DNA of 64,000 nt from contig JAGXTJ010000003.1 of assembly GCA_018333655.1 (NCBI GenBank), forward strand, positions 18,411 through 82,410, read 5' to 3'. Below the pieces are notes generated by a model. It saw only the letters and a program-made list of their open reading frames with translations. It searched no databases and was not told where the DNA came from. Source of the stretch: Bacillota bacterium (GTDB taxonomy: Bacteria > Bacillota > UBA994). The position numbers and the translations under genes were made by a program. Position 1 is the stretch's first letter; the number at the start of each line of letters is the position of its first letter. This document shows positions 8,605 to 16,757 of this stretch, piece by piece.

Positions 8605-10401
8605 TTGACAAAGTACTTTCAGAGGAAACTTCAAGAAATCCGCAATGACCCAGAGCAACTTGCGGCATATGACGCATATGGCAATGCGGTTGTCGTGGCA
8701 GGACCAGGAAGTGGAAAAACAACCGTTTTGACGCTCAAAGTTATGCGTCTCTTAAACGAAGCCATTTGTCCCCCAAGAGGGTTGGCTTGCTTGACTTACA
8801 GCACAGAAGCCGCCCGCGAGTTCAAGAATCGGTTTGCAAAACTCGGGCTAACCAAGCGTGAAAATGTGTTCCTCGGCACCGTCCACAGCTTTTGCCTTGC
8901 GGAAGTTATAACCCCATTCGCTCACTTATACCCCAAATATAGAATCCCCCAACCCATACGGATCATATCGGAGTCGCAAAAAGAAAAGCTTTTCGATTCA
9001 CAAGGATATGACGGGCAGCCACGGATGATCGATGTCGACAAGGAACGCACACGAAACATACGCGGTATCAGCCGTGTCGCTCTTGAAAGTTACGAAGTTG
9101 CGCTCAAGGCGGCCATTTCTTTTGAAGATTTACTGGTAGAGCGCGGCTATATTGACTTCATCAGCATGATAAAATTCTCCGTGGAGCTTATTCAGAATGA
9201 GCCATATGTACGAAAGGCTCTCGAAGCAAAGTTTCCTTGGGTGGTCATTGACGAGTATCAGGATTTGGGGAGGCCACTGCATGAAATCGTCCTTGCTCTG
9301 CTCAATCTGGCAAACATCAAGGTATTCGCCGTAGGAGATGCCGACCAGTCCATTTACGATTTCCAAGGCGCAGCTCCAGATTATCTGACCGAGTTAAGCC
9401 GAAGGACCGACGTCCAATGTATCCGTTTGAGAAACAACTATCGCAGTTCTCAGGTCATCGTTGACGCATCCGAGCATGTGCTAGAATGTAAAAGAGGATA
9501 TATAGCTTCAGGGCAGCTGCGCAATTACCAAGCATCGATCGAGTTCTGCGAATGTGCTTATGGAATGGAAGAACAGTATTCTGCCGCTGTGAAGTTGATC
9601 AGAAGATTCCATGGAGAAGGCATCCCCTTCCATGAGATTGCTGTCTTGATGGGCAACAACAATCAGGTCAAAGAGCTGTATGCCGAATGCACAGCAAAAG
9701 GCATTCCTGCCTATATTGCCCGGCAGAGCTTCAGGAACACCGATCCAATTCTCTGGCTTCAAAACTGCGTCTGCTGGCTCCAAGACAAGAGCACTGGGTC
9801 GTTTGATGAGATATGCTCTGCCTGGAAGGGCTTCCTGTCGCTCAAGAGGGACAACGCAATCGATGAGAATGAGTATCTGGGCATCAAGAGAAACCTAATT
9901 CGCGTATTGACTGCCAGCCGCATTCATAAAGATAATCTCTATGAATGGCTTCGCTTCATTTTTACAGAATTGGATATCTGTGCGTTGTTCTCCGGGTCAG
10001 ACCGGTTTCCAGATGAAATCGAGAATTTTAAGAAGCTGGTTCAGGTCTCAAGGGAAACGGAGCCGACTTTAACAATCGACTTTATGGCTCGTCTCGGTGT
10101 CCCTGATAATCAGGTAGTCTTGTCCACGAGGCACAGCGCAAAAGGCCTAGAGTTTGATTGTGTAATCATGCTTGGCATGGAAAAAGATAGCTTTCCCAGC
10201 TACTATGACACCACTGTCAGACAAATTGAAGAAGCTCGCCGGCTCTGCTTTGTCGCTGTTAGCAGAGCAAGGAAGGCCTGTGTATTGGTTCGATCAAAAC
10301 AACTACCTAATAGATATGGTCGGTGGTTTCCTAAGGAACCATCTCCGTTTTGGATTACCATTAAGGGGTTTCTAGATGAACGTTTGGGCAGTACCTGCTG
10401 A
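8605..10401 (+). CDS. gajB: UvrD-like helicase, GajB-like partner of the OLD nuclease
   Basis: A 598-residue superfamily 1A helicase with all motifs in order: Walker A GPGSGKTT (33-40), motif Ia LTYSTEAAREF, motif II DEYQD (216-220), motif III GDADQSIYDFQGA, motif IV RNNYRSS, motif V HSAKGLEFDCVI and motif VI FVAVSRARKA. No nuclease domain is attached. In Gabija, GajB supplies a helicase-related ATPase working with GajA. The TTG at 8605 is preceded by AGGGG at a spacing of 8 and follows the gajA stop by 4 bases; TTG 8578 inside gajA is possible. Both motif sets look intact, so unlike the neighbouring helicase this pair should be functional. Confidence 0.9.
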   Translation: MTKYFQRKLQEIRNDPEQLAAYDAYGNAVVVAGPGSGKTTVLTLKVMRLLNEAICPPRGLACLTYSTEAAREFKNRFAKLGLTKRENVFLGTVHSFCLAEVITPFAHLYPKYRIPQPIRIISESQKEKLFDSQGYDGQPRMIDVDKERTRNIRGISRVALESYEVALKAAISFEDLLVERGYIDFISMIKFSVELIQNEPYVRKALEAKFPWVVIDEYQDLGRPLHEIVLALLNLANIKVFAVGDADQSIYDFQGAAPDYLTELSRRTDVQCIRLRNNYRSSQVIVDASEHVLECKRGYIASGQLRNYQASIEFCECAYGMEEQYSAAVKLIRRFHGEGIPFHEIAVLMGNNNQVKELYAECTAKGIPAYIARQSFRNTDPILWLQNCVCWLQDKSTGSFDEICSAWKGFLSLKRDNAIDENEYLGIKRNLIRVLTASRIHKDNLYEWLRFIFTELDICALFSGSDRFPDEIENFKKLVQVSRETEPTLTIDFMARLGVPDNQVVLSTRHSAKGLEFDCVIMLGMEKDSFPSYYDTTVRQIEEARRLCFVAVSRARKACVLVRSKQLPNRYGRWFPKEPSPFWITIKGFLDERLGSTC

Positions 10402-10450
10402 GATTTTCGTCCTATGCGACAAGAGAGGATGGCAGACTGTGTTGAAGTAG

Positions 10451-10479
10451 TTGACATTTTTTTACAAACGGTATATAGT
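10451..10479 (+). promoter_or_regulatory. Orphan sigma-A-like promoter
   Basis: TTGACA (10451-10456), a 17-base spacer with a run of seven T, and TATAGT (10474-10479). No intact gene starts within 400 bases downstream; the next sequence is a decayed transposase. It may once have driven that element or a lost gene. Confidence 0.5.
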
Positions 10480-10586
10480 AGCGTTAGTACGGAAAGAAGC
10501 GGTATTGACCATGAGCAACTTAGTGGGTTTAGACCGCCATTGCTATATCTAGTACCCTCTCTAGAAGATTCGATTAAGTCAGGATA

Positions 10587-10842
10587 ACCAGGTGCGAATA
10601 CATTTGTGGACATTCTATACCTAGTTAAGCTAGGCTTCATTGGCGCGGTACCGTCTTTAATGGGTCGTCCTTCCTATTCGGCTAATGACTTGCTTAAACT
10701 GTACCTGTAACTGTTACCTACAAGGGATTCGCTCTTATAGGCAGCTTGAGGCTGAGCTCAGTAGAAATACTGAGTTTACTTGGTTACTAAGGGGGCTGCT
10801 CCCTGACCATAGAACTTATGACTGGTATCTAAAAGAGGAAGC
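10587..10842 (+). mobile_element. IS1182-type transposase remnant (N-terminal part, two frames)
   Basis: In one frame the stretch to about 10709 encodes a FVDILYLVKLGF segment, then GRPSYSANDLLKLYL followed by a stop. In a second frame from about 10715 comes IRSYRQLEAELSRN, then TEFTWLLRGLLPDH. These are consecutive blocks of the N-terminal domain of IS1182-family transposases. The DDE catalytic part is missing and the reading frame is broken. The first block is clearly related to the transposase entering at the right end of this window (GRPSYAANDLLKLYLYGYL). No terminal inverted repeats were found. Confidence 0.75.
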
Positions 10843-10919
10843 GTGCGCCTTTCTACGGAAACTAGAGAATGTGACTTGGTTGCTTTTTCAGAGACGAGCT
10901 TTGGAAAGGGGGATTTGGT

Positions 10920-11393
10920 GTGGGAAAAGATACTAACGTGATAATTAGCAGAGCAGGCGAAGCTGACATCTCTGCCCTCTGTGACTTTGAACTTCAGGCC
11001 AGACTTACGGAGCCGGGTGTTCTGGTCGCAGAGTTTGAGGAGAAACGCTACGCGCAATTCCTGGAGTCGTTGCAGCTTAATGGTTCACGTGATAATGCGA
11101 TCCTCATAGCGTCCGACGGTTATCGTGTGGTCGGAAGATGTGACGTAGCGATACTTAGAAGCACCATGGATGGAGTAGCCACTGGATACATTGATTGGAT
11201 TTATGTGCTCAAGCCTGATAGGTGCCAAGGAATTGCCTCAAGGCTGCTTCTAGCTGCGGAGCAGTTTTTTAGGGACTCAGGGGTTAAGCGCTACTATTTA
11301 TTTACAGCCGCTAACGAGGAAGCTCAGGCTTTCTATCACAGGAATACCAGCTTGAGCTTTACAAGGCGTGAGGTTGCGGAGAAGGATTTATAA
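10920..11393 (+). CDS. GNAT-family N-acetyltransferase
   Basis: A 157-residue protein starting at GTG 10920 behind AAAGGGGG. The acetyl-CoA binding signature is seen as [16 protein letters not shown] near residue 100, after a strand with DWIYVLK; the C-terminal segment [11 protein letters not shown] fits the last GNAT helix and strand. Substrate unknown. Its last 66 bases form the first copy of a direct repeat whose second copy lies 1,011 bases downstream, so its 3' end may have been rebuilt by recombination. The natural C-terminus of the family usually has a further strand (F-x-x-x-G-F) after FYHR; here [13 protein letters not shown] partly replaces it. Confidence 0.8.
   Translation: MGKDTNVIISRAGEADISALCDFELQARLTEPGVLVAEFEEKRYAQFLESLQLNGSRDNAILIASDGYRVVGRCDVAILRSTMDGVATGYIDWIYVLKPDRCQGIASRLLLAAEQFFRDSGVKRYYLFTAANEEAQAFYHRNTSLSFTRREVAEKDL
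11328..11384 (+). repeat. Direct repeat, copy 1 (57 bp exact, offset 1,011)
   Basis: Bases 11328-11384 are identical to 12339-12395, and similarity continues for about 20 more bases (AACCAAGCGACAA in both). The copy lies at the 3' end of the GNAT gene and includes its last codons. Confidence 0.9.
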
Positions 11394-11496
11394 CCAAGCG
11401 ACAAAGGGGTTGGCGCCGCTTGCTGTTACCTTTTTCCGTGTCCATGCGTACAATTGGGATAAAGAGGCTGATTTGTCTGCTAAGGGGGTGGGAATC

Positions 11497-11787
11497 TTGA
11501 GCACGTTAGAAAGAATACAGGAGCAGCGTGAGGAAGTACTCACTATTGCCAGGCGCTACGGGGCCACGAAGGTTCGTATCATCGGGTCTGTGGCACGTGG
11601 AGAAGATGATGAGGAAAGTGACATAGATTTTCTTGTGGACCTGGCCCCCGGTAGAAGCCTATTTGACTTGGGCGGCATGCTCATGGATTTGAACCTTCTG
11701 TTCGGGAAACACGTGGACATCACCACTGAGAAGGGATTAAAGAGACGTATCCGCGACCGTGTTCTCAGCGAGGCGGTGAGCTTGTGA
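11497..11787 (+). CDS. mntA: MntA-type nucleotidyltransferase antitoxin
   Basis: A 96-residue minimal nucleotidyltransferase with the signature [19 protein letters not shown], i.e. GS followed by the DxD metal ligands. In HepT-MntA systems this enzyme AMPylates the HEPN RNase toxin HepT and thereby silences it. The TTG start at 11497 follows AAGGGGGTGGG by 6 bases; longer in-frame extensions upstream have no family resemblance. The stop overlaps the GTG of the next frame (GTGA), the usual hepT arrangement, but the toxin there is only a stub. Motifs are intact, so the protein may still be active without a local partner. Confidence 0.85.
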   Translation: MSTLERIQEQREEVLTIARRYGATKVRIIGSVARGEDDEESDIDFLVDLAPGRSLFDLGGMLMDLNLLFGKHVDITTEKGLKRRIRDRVLSEAVSL

Positions 11788-11886
11788 GAGATAGACACGA
11801 CTACTTCGATGTTGACGTTGACCTGGTATTGGGCTGTGGCGGAAAAGGAGTTGCTGACACCCAAGCCGCAGCTCAAAGAGCTATAG
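11784..11886 (+). pseudogene. HepT (HEPN/DUF86) toxin remnant, C-terminal part only
   Basis: From the GTG at 11784 the frame reads [15 protein letters not shown], which matches the conserved end of DUF86 toxins (R-x-R-x-x-H-x-Y-F-x-VD). After a one-base frame change it continues WAVAEKELLTPKPQLKEL to a TAG at 11884. Roughly the first 80 residues of a normal HepT are missing, so it cannot make a whole HEPN domain. The RNase motif arginine and histidine may be represented by RDRHDY, but the fold is lost. This is a deletion remnant fused to the mntA stop. Confidence 0.75.
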
Positions 11887-11976
11887 AAACTCGCCGGTTA
11901 CCCCGTTACGGAGAACCTTACCATAAATAATGGCAAATTTGCTTATTAGTAGCTGCGAGGCAGGCGCAGAGAATCC

Positions 11977-12366
11977 ATGGTGCACGAAACCTTGAATGCT
12001 GCAGAGTCCTTTCTCCTGCAATGTTGCGATGGGACTGCCACTAATGCTTTAGCTGCTTGGGAGCGATATGCGGCTCACTACCCAGAGCTCCAGAGGAAAT
12101 GCTGTGAGAACCAGGGGGAACAGTGGAGAGAGATGTTTGTCGCGTATGTTTTGCCCAGGCTCTGCGAAGACAGGGATAAAATGAGGCAAGCTAATGGGAA
12201 CCTTCTGGACATTCTTCCACCGCTAATGGAAAGATGTACGGGACTATTTGAGACGAAAGACACCATCAACATGGTCATCTACGTCGGCCTTGGAAACGGT
12301 GCCGGCTGGTTGGCATGGTGCCAGGCTAATCACCACAAGCTTTCTATCACAGGAATACCAGCTTGA
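11977..12366 (+). CDS. Hypothetical protein, 3'-truncated at the direct repeat
   Basis: A 129-residue frame starting at ATG 11977. It is polar and helical in its first 100 residues (HETLNAAESFLLQCC, then many E, R and W), then has a hydrophobic INMVIYVGLGNGAGW strand. This resembles the N-terminal half of DUF2268-type predicted Zn-protease proteins, but the HExxH part that would follow is absent; I hold this only weakly. The frame runs into the second repeat copy at 12339, where the last nine residues come from repeat sequence. It therefore looks cut off by the repeat. I find no clear ribosome site. Confidence 0.45.
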   Translation: MVHETLNAAESFLLQCCDGTATNALAAWERYAAHYPELQRKCCENQGEQWREMFVAYVLPRLCEDRDKMRQANGNLLDILPPLMERCTGLFETKDTINMVIYVGLGNGAGWLAWCQANHHKLSITGIPA

Positions 12367-12395
12367 GCTTTACAAGGCGTGAGGTTGCGGAGAAG
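12339..12395 (+). repeat. Direct repeat, copy 2
   Basis: Identical to 11328-11384. Here it is read in another frame and ends the truncated hypothetical gene. Together the copies bound a segment with mntA, the hepT stub and that gene. Confidence 0.9.
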
Positions 12396-12417
12396 ATCTT
12401 GTAACCAAGCGACAAGG

Positions 12418-12641
12418 GAGTAAGAAAAACCTCTCCCAATTTAGCAGCATGGGAGAGGGCAGCATATAGCCATGAAGGGACCGATGGTACAGTATGCCGC
12501 CCCCGGTGCCGCAGAGGCACGATTTCAACCACAGAGTACACAGAGGCGTGGAAAAGAGAGGAAGATGGAACGACCACGACTACGCATCTAAACTCCTTGT
12601 TCCTCTCTTTCATACTCTGTGTACTCTGTGGTTAATAAACG
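12418..12641 (+). repeat. Dispersed structured repeat, full copy (module A plus palindrome module)
   Basis: Module A (about 12420-12520) forms hairpins CTCTCCCA/TGGGAGAG (12431-12458) and GTGCC-GCAGA-GGCAC (about 12506-12520). The palindrome module (12519-12641) begins TTTCAACCACAGAGTACAC and ends GTGTACTCTGTGGTTAAT, imperfect inverted ends around GCGTGGAAAAGAGAGG and CTTGTTCCTCTCTTT. Module A and the left half of the palindrome recur inverted at 60121-60271. The palindrome module recurs at 50.7 and 53.1 kb. No protein is encoded. The stretch from 12642 to 12748 holds nothing I recognise. Confidence 0.85.
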
Positions 12642-12748
12642 ATACTTCTCTCTTCTCTTTTGCCGCTTGCTTCTTCCTTCAGATAGGTAAGTGCGCGTGA
12701 GGTTATTCTCTAGTTGGGCGAGCTGGAGCGAAACTTAGCGCGTCTATT

Positions 12749-12776
12749 TTGCGTATAGTTACCTAGCATGTAAAAT
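12749..12776 (+). promoter_or_regulatory. Possible promoter of the ABC transporter operon
   Basis: TTGCGT (12749-12754), a 16-base spacer and TAAAAT (12771-12776), 25 bases before the ATG of the ATPase gene. Moderate match only. Confidence 0.4.
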
Positions 12777-12801
12777 TAAGTGGCCATGAGGGGGTAATTC
12801 T

Positions 12802-13716
12802 ATGAGTACGGCACTCCAGCTACAAAACATTAACAAGACTTTTGGCGGGACACAAGTTGTAAGCGACGTATCATTTGCTGTCAAGGCGGGAGAAATATTT
12901 GGGCTGCTAGGGCCAAACGGTGCTGGCAAGACTACGACTATACGCTGCATCCTCGGCATTATGTACCCCGACAGTGGGCGCATAATTTTTAGCTTTGGCA
13001 GCGACAGGCATGTTGCCCGCTCTGCTATCGGCTACCTGCCGGAGGAGAGGGGCCTGTATAAAGACGTGCGGGTGCTCGATCTACTCTTGTACCTGGCGAA
13101 TCTTCGTGGGTACTCACTGTCTAAGGCACGGTTAAGGGCCATGACCTACCTAGCGAAGTTTGGGCTAGAGGGTAGAGAGAAGGCCAAGATCGAGGAGCTA
13201 TCTAAGGGCATGGCGCAGAAGGTGCAGTTCATTGCCTCTATTCTGCATGAGCCGAAGCTGCTTATCCTTGACGAGCCTTTTTCGGGTCTTGACCCGGTTA
13301 GTCAAAACATCGTCAAGCAAGAATTGCGCGAGCTGTCGTCACAGGGTACGGCGCTCCTCTTGTCGGGGCATCAAATGAATGTGCTAGAAGAACTATGCGA
13401 CAGAATCTTTCTCATGAACAAGGGGCGACAGGTGCTCTACGGGCCCATCGATCAAATCAAAGAACAGTATGCCGACCACAAGTGCACCATCTATGGCGAT
13501 AACGAGGGCGTGGCCTTTGAGCGTCTGCCGGGAATCAAGCAGGTGACCAGGGACAAAATGCGCACCACGATTTTTCTCGCCAAAAGTGTCGAGGTACAGC
13601 AGTTCTTGCATTCGCTGCCGCAGGGGGTCGACATCAAGGAGCTCTCTGTAGACCGTATTTCGCTGCACGATATCTTTGTCAGTGTGGCCCAAGGGGGTGT
13701 TCCGCATGAAGGATAG
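12802..13716 (+). CDS. ABC transporter ATP-binding protein (NatA type)
   Basis: A 304-residue ABC ATPase with Walker A GPNGAGKTT near residue 38, a variant signature LSKGMAQK in place of LSGGQ, Walker B LLILDEPFSGLDP and an H-loop SGHQM. The C-terminal 80 residues form the extra domain seen in NatA/YhaQ-like exporters. The ATG follows GAGGGGGT by 7 bases. It overlaps the permease gene by 11 bases, so both are co-translated. The pair most resembles NatAB Na+ efflux or ABC-2 export systems; the substrate cannot be told from sequence. Confidence 0.88.
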   Translation: MSTALQLQNINKTFGGTQVVSDVSFAVKAGEIFGLLGPNGAGKTTTIRCILGIMYPDSGRIIFSFGSDRHVARSAIGYLPEERGLYKDVRVLDLLLYLANLRGYSLSKARLRAMTYLAKFGLEGREKAKIEELSKGMAQKVQFIASILHEPKLLILDEPFSGLDPVSQNIVKQELRELSSQGTALLLSGHQMNVLEELCDRIFLMNKGRQVLYGPIDQIKEQYADHKCTIYGDNEGVAFERLPGIKQVTRDKMRTTIFLAKSVEVQQFLHSLPQGVDIKELSVDRISLHDIFVSVAQGGVPHEG

Positions 13717-14896
13717 TCTGAAAGTAGCAGCTTGGGAAATTAGTAAAATGCTTAAGAACAAGTCCTTTCTCATCTCAATCTTACTCGCTCCCATCATCAT
13801 GGGGGTGTTTAGCGCTTTGCCCGCCCTTATGGCGCGAGTCGAGGAAGACAGGGGCTTGCATCTCTACATAGTAGACGAGCTTGGTATTTACGAAGCGCTA
13901 GCTGCCCACGCCCCAGCGCTCAATATTGTGCTAGAGCGTCACACCGGCGACTTAGCCGCTTTGCAGGACCAAATTAGCGGTAAGCCCGGCAGCGCCTACC
14001 TCGTACTAGATGAAAAAGTGCTAGCAGAGCGGCGGGCGACCATAATGCTTGGGGGAGACGGCCTGCCTACCCTCACCGCTTTGAACGCGCTACTAGAGAG
14101 CCTGCTACGCCAACTAGCCTTGCAGCGTGAAGGTTTGCCTAACGAGGCCATCATTTCGGCTCTGACGCCATTTAGCATTGACAGCGCCTCCCTTACCCAG
14201 GCGGGCGATAGCATGGCGCGGGTTGTGCCCGCCGTTTTTAGCGCCATCATTCTCTTTGGTGTCTACATTACGGGCATGATGATTTTGCAGAGTGCCATGG
14301 CCGAGAAGAAAGACCGCATGGCCGAGGTGATTCTTTCTTCGGTCAGCGCCGAAAGCCTGATGCAAGGCAAGCTCTTGGGTTACTCGGTGCTTGGCTTGCT
14401 ACAGATACTCTCGTGGTTGGTCTTTGGCGCGGTGGTGGCTCAGTACCGATTAAACATTCCTGTTTTCACTTACCTGTGGAGGCCTGAGCTAGCTCTATCT
14501 CTCTTCTTTGCTATCGCGGGCTACTTTCTTTATGCCTCCATCTTGGTAGCCATCGGCTCGACCATCGATGACCTCGCTACCACGACGAATTTTCAAAGCA
14601 CCATTATGATGATACCCATCCTGCCATTACTCTTTGTTCAGCCCGTTATAGTTAACCCGAATGGCATCGTGGCTACCTTCGGCAGCTACTTTCCGTTGAC
14701 AGCCGCGGGGGTAATGTTGCTCCGGCTGGGGCTCTCGACGACCATGACCTGGCTTGATATTCTCCTGCCATCAGTATTCTTGCTTCTGACGCTAGTCTTA
14801 GTCGTCAAGCTTGCCGGTAGGATTTTTCGCGCGGGCATGCTCATGTACGGAAAAAACGCCACCCCCAGCGAAATGTGGAGGTGGCTTAGCCGCTAG
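13706..14896 (+). CDS. ABC-2 permease (NatB/YhaP type)
   Basis: A 396-residue permease. It has one membrane segment at about residues 23-43, then a large extracytoplasmic domain of about 130 residues, then a cluster of five segments: VPAVFSAIILFGVYITGM, then LGYSVLGLLQILSWLVFG, and three more to the C-terminus. The stretch AEKKDRMAEVILSSVSAESL between segments is the typical ABC-2 coupling region contacting the ATPase. The ATG at 13706 lies inside the ATPase end, preceded by AAGGGGG. It ends 4 bases into the convergent DUF4153 gene. Confidence 0.87.
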   Translation: MKDSLKVAAWEISKMLKNKSFLISILLAPIIMGVFSALPALMARVEEDRGLHLYIVDELGIYEALAAHAPALNIVLERHTGDLAALQDQISGKPGSAYLVLDEKVLAERRATIMLGGDGLPTLTALNALLESLLRQLALQREGLPNEAIISALTPFSIDSASLTQAGDSMARVVPAVFSAIILFGVYITGMMILQSAMAEKKDRMAEVILSSVSAESLMQGKLLGYSVLGLLQILSWLVFGAVVAQYRLNIPVFTYLWRPELALSLFFAIAGYFLYASILVAIGSTIDDLATTTNFQSTIMMIPILPLLFVQPVIVNPNGIVATFGSYFPLTAAGVMLLRLGLSTTMTWLDILLPSVFLLLTLVLVVKLAGRIFRAGMLMYGKNATPSEMWRWLSR

Positions 14897-16518
14897 TCTT
14901 CCCTTGTGCGGGGGGCAAGAGGCTTATCGCTGCCTATGCCCCACTCGATCGTTTTGTCCCACCCGCCTTGCGCTAGTATGCGCCGCAGGGCGGCGTTTTC
15001 GAGCGTGTCGAAGGCCCTGCCGGAGGTAGATAAGGCGTTCCTGTGGGCTTGGTTGAGGTAGGCGGCTAGATTGTGCCGCAAGTCCTTCTCTGCGGTCTCG
15101 CTATAGACGAGGAGCGCGGCCTCTACTCCGGCCGGGCCGGCTCTTAGTACGGTGACGATATCAAAACTGCTCAAGGTGCCCTCGAGGTAGCGTTGGGCAT
15201 TGTAATTAGCTACGTATCCGTCAAGGTTGACTAGGGTGAGCAGTGAGAAGGCTAGTGCGCCGACAATGGCCGTTAAACGCATAATAGAGAACTGCCATTT
15301 TTGCAGAGCAATGATGGCGCAGCAGATGACTGACAAGAGGAGCATAAATATGAGCGGCAGCAGCCGCCACATGGTAAGGCCAAAGGCGTCGACATAGAGC
15401 ATCATCTTGCTAAAGGCTGTCGCTATAAGTAGCAGCGTCAGCACGGCGAGTAGGATGTTTAGCAGACGCAGGGCGAAACTGCGACTACGTAGGGTTCGGC
15501 TGCTTAAATTGCCTATAGTAAGAACGGCTAGATTGATCACGGCAATGGCACAAAGCTCAAAGAACCCGCGTCTGGCAAAATCGGCATAGGTGAGGTAGTG
15601 GCTTGGTAGCTCGCCGACAAAGGACGAGAAGAAGTAACTCAATTGGCCAGCGATAAACACCAGGTAGACCGTGGTTAGCATGCCCATTACGGTGAGAACA
15701 GTAGGTAGTGGCAGAATGCGCAGTGTGGCGAGCGAGCTTTTGGCCGCGCTTAATCGATTGCCCTGGCCCTTAGCCTCGTGAACGGAGCCGGCAATTAACC
15801 CGAAGAGGTAAGAAGCGGTAGGAATCGTCAGGATGAGCTTTATGGTAAGCTCTTCATTCTGCCACATCAGATTCCGCCAGGCGGCGGCAAAGTCGCCAAC
15901 GAGGATAGTAAAATCGCCACTGTCAGCTGTTAGTAGCAGGGGCAGAACTAAGCTCAGAAGCATGATGCTGAGCACTGCCCCGAGCAGAATAGGCCATGCT
16001 TTTGCCATAAAAAGGATTTTGTTCTGGCGTAAAGCGAAGAGACTCTTGTAATGACTGCCGAAGTGGCGAAGTGCTACACCCAGCAAGCCATTAAGGAAAT
16101 CGAGCGGCAGCCAGTCACTGGTCTTCCCGAGCAGGGTCATCTTGGTGGTTGCCAGAACCCAGTAGACAGCAAAGCAGAAGAGAAATAAAGCGCGCCACCC
16201 CGCTAAGCCCTCGTTCCTCCACAGGGCGAAGCTCAGCCCTGTAAGTTGCAGCATGGCGAGCCAAAAATAGCTCTCGCGCGACATAGGGATACCCTTGCTC
16301 TTAAAATACAAGACGGAAAGCGTGCCGAAGAGAGCGGTGAAGAGCGTTACTTGCAGGCCCTGCCAAGTGAAAAAGACCCAGTGCCAGAAGAGAAATCCGA
16401 GCGCGAAAACGAAAACAGCGAGCAGCCCATCCTCACTGGTGGGGGTAAAGGGATGGCGTGGCGGTACAGGCTTTGGCAGAACAACTTCGTCGCGAGTTGG
16501 TAGCACTTGCTCAGTCAA
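14893..16518 (-). CDS. DUF4153/DUF4173 polytopic membrane protein
   Basis: A 541-residue protein with about 12 hydrophobic segments and short polar links. The segment AFGLTMWRLLPL near residue 385 is a hallmark of the DUF4153/DUF4173 group, whose function is unknown. It starts at TTG 16518, one base after the stop of the HTH gene, with AAAGGAGAG upstream. It is the third gene of a minus-strand operon with DUF2975 and a Cro/C1-type regulator. The regulator and DUF2975 pairing is a recurrent one in Bacillota, suggesting a membrane stress or signalling role, but this is inference. Confidence 0.75.
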   Translation of the reverse strand: MTEQVLPTRDEVVLPKPVPPRHPFTPTSEDGLLAVFVFALGFLFWHWVFFTWQGLQVTLFTALFGTLSVLYFKSKGIPMSRESYFWLAMLQLTGLSFALWRNEGLAGWRALFLFCFAVYWVLATTKMTLLGKTSDWLPLDFLNGLLGVALRHFGSHYKSLFALRQNKILFMAKAWPILLGAVLSIMLLSLVLPLLLTADSGDFTILVGDFAAAWRNLMWQNEELTIKLILTIPTASYLFGLIAGSVHEAKGQGNRLSAAKSSLATLRILPLPTVLTVMGMLTTVYLVFIAGQLSYFFSSFVGELPSHYLTYADFARRGFFELCAIAVINLAVLTIGNLSSRTLRSRSFALRLLNILLAVLTLLLIATAFSKMMLYVDAFGLTMWRLLPLIFMLLLSVICCAIIALQKWQFSIMRLTAIVGALAFSLLTLVNLDGYVANYNAQRYLEGTLSSFDIVTVLRAGPAGVEAALLVYSETAEKDLRHNLAAYLNQAHRNALSTSGRAFDTLENAALRRILAQGGWDKTIEWGIGSDKPLAPRTRED

Positions 16519-16519
16519 T

Positions 16520-16744
16520 TTAGTCTCTCCTTTCGCTTCCCTCTGTCAAAAACTCTAAGATATCGCCGGGCTGACAGTCTAGGGCCTGGCAGATGGCCTC
16601 AAGGGTAGAGAACCTGACCGCCTTGGCCTTGCCCGTCTTTAAGATCGACAGGTTGGCCTGGCTTATGCCTATTTTTTCGGCCAGCTCGCCCGATGAAACT
16701 TTGCGCTTGGCCATCATCACATCTAAATTAACCACAATGGGCAT
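16520..16744 (-). CDS. Small HTH transcriptional regulator (Cro/C1, YozG-like)
   Basis: A 74-residue single-domain XRE protein: LAEKIGISQANLSILKTGK is the helix-turn-helix, followed by FSTLEAICQALDCQPGDIL, the fixed end of this family. ATG 16744 is preceded by AAGGAGG at a spacing of 8; an upstream in-frame extension would add 22 unrelated residues. It is flanked by DUF2975 and DUF4153 genes on the same strand and probably autoregulates the operon from the inverted repeats at 17.27-17.34 kb. Confidence 0.9.
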   Translation of the reverse strand: MPIVVNLDVMMAKRKVSSGELAEKIGISQANLSILKTGKAKAVRFSTLEAICQALDCQPGDILEFLTEGSERRD

Positions 16745-16757
16745 GGCCGCTGCCTCC

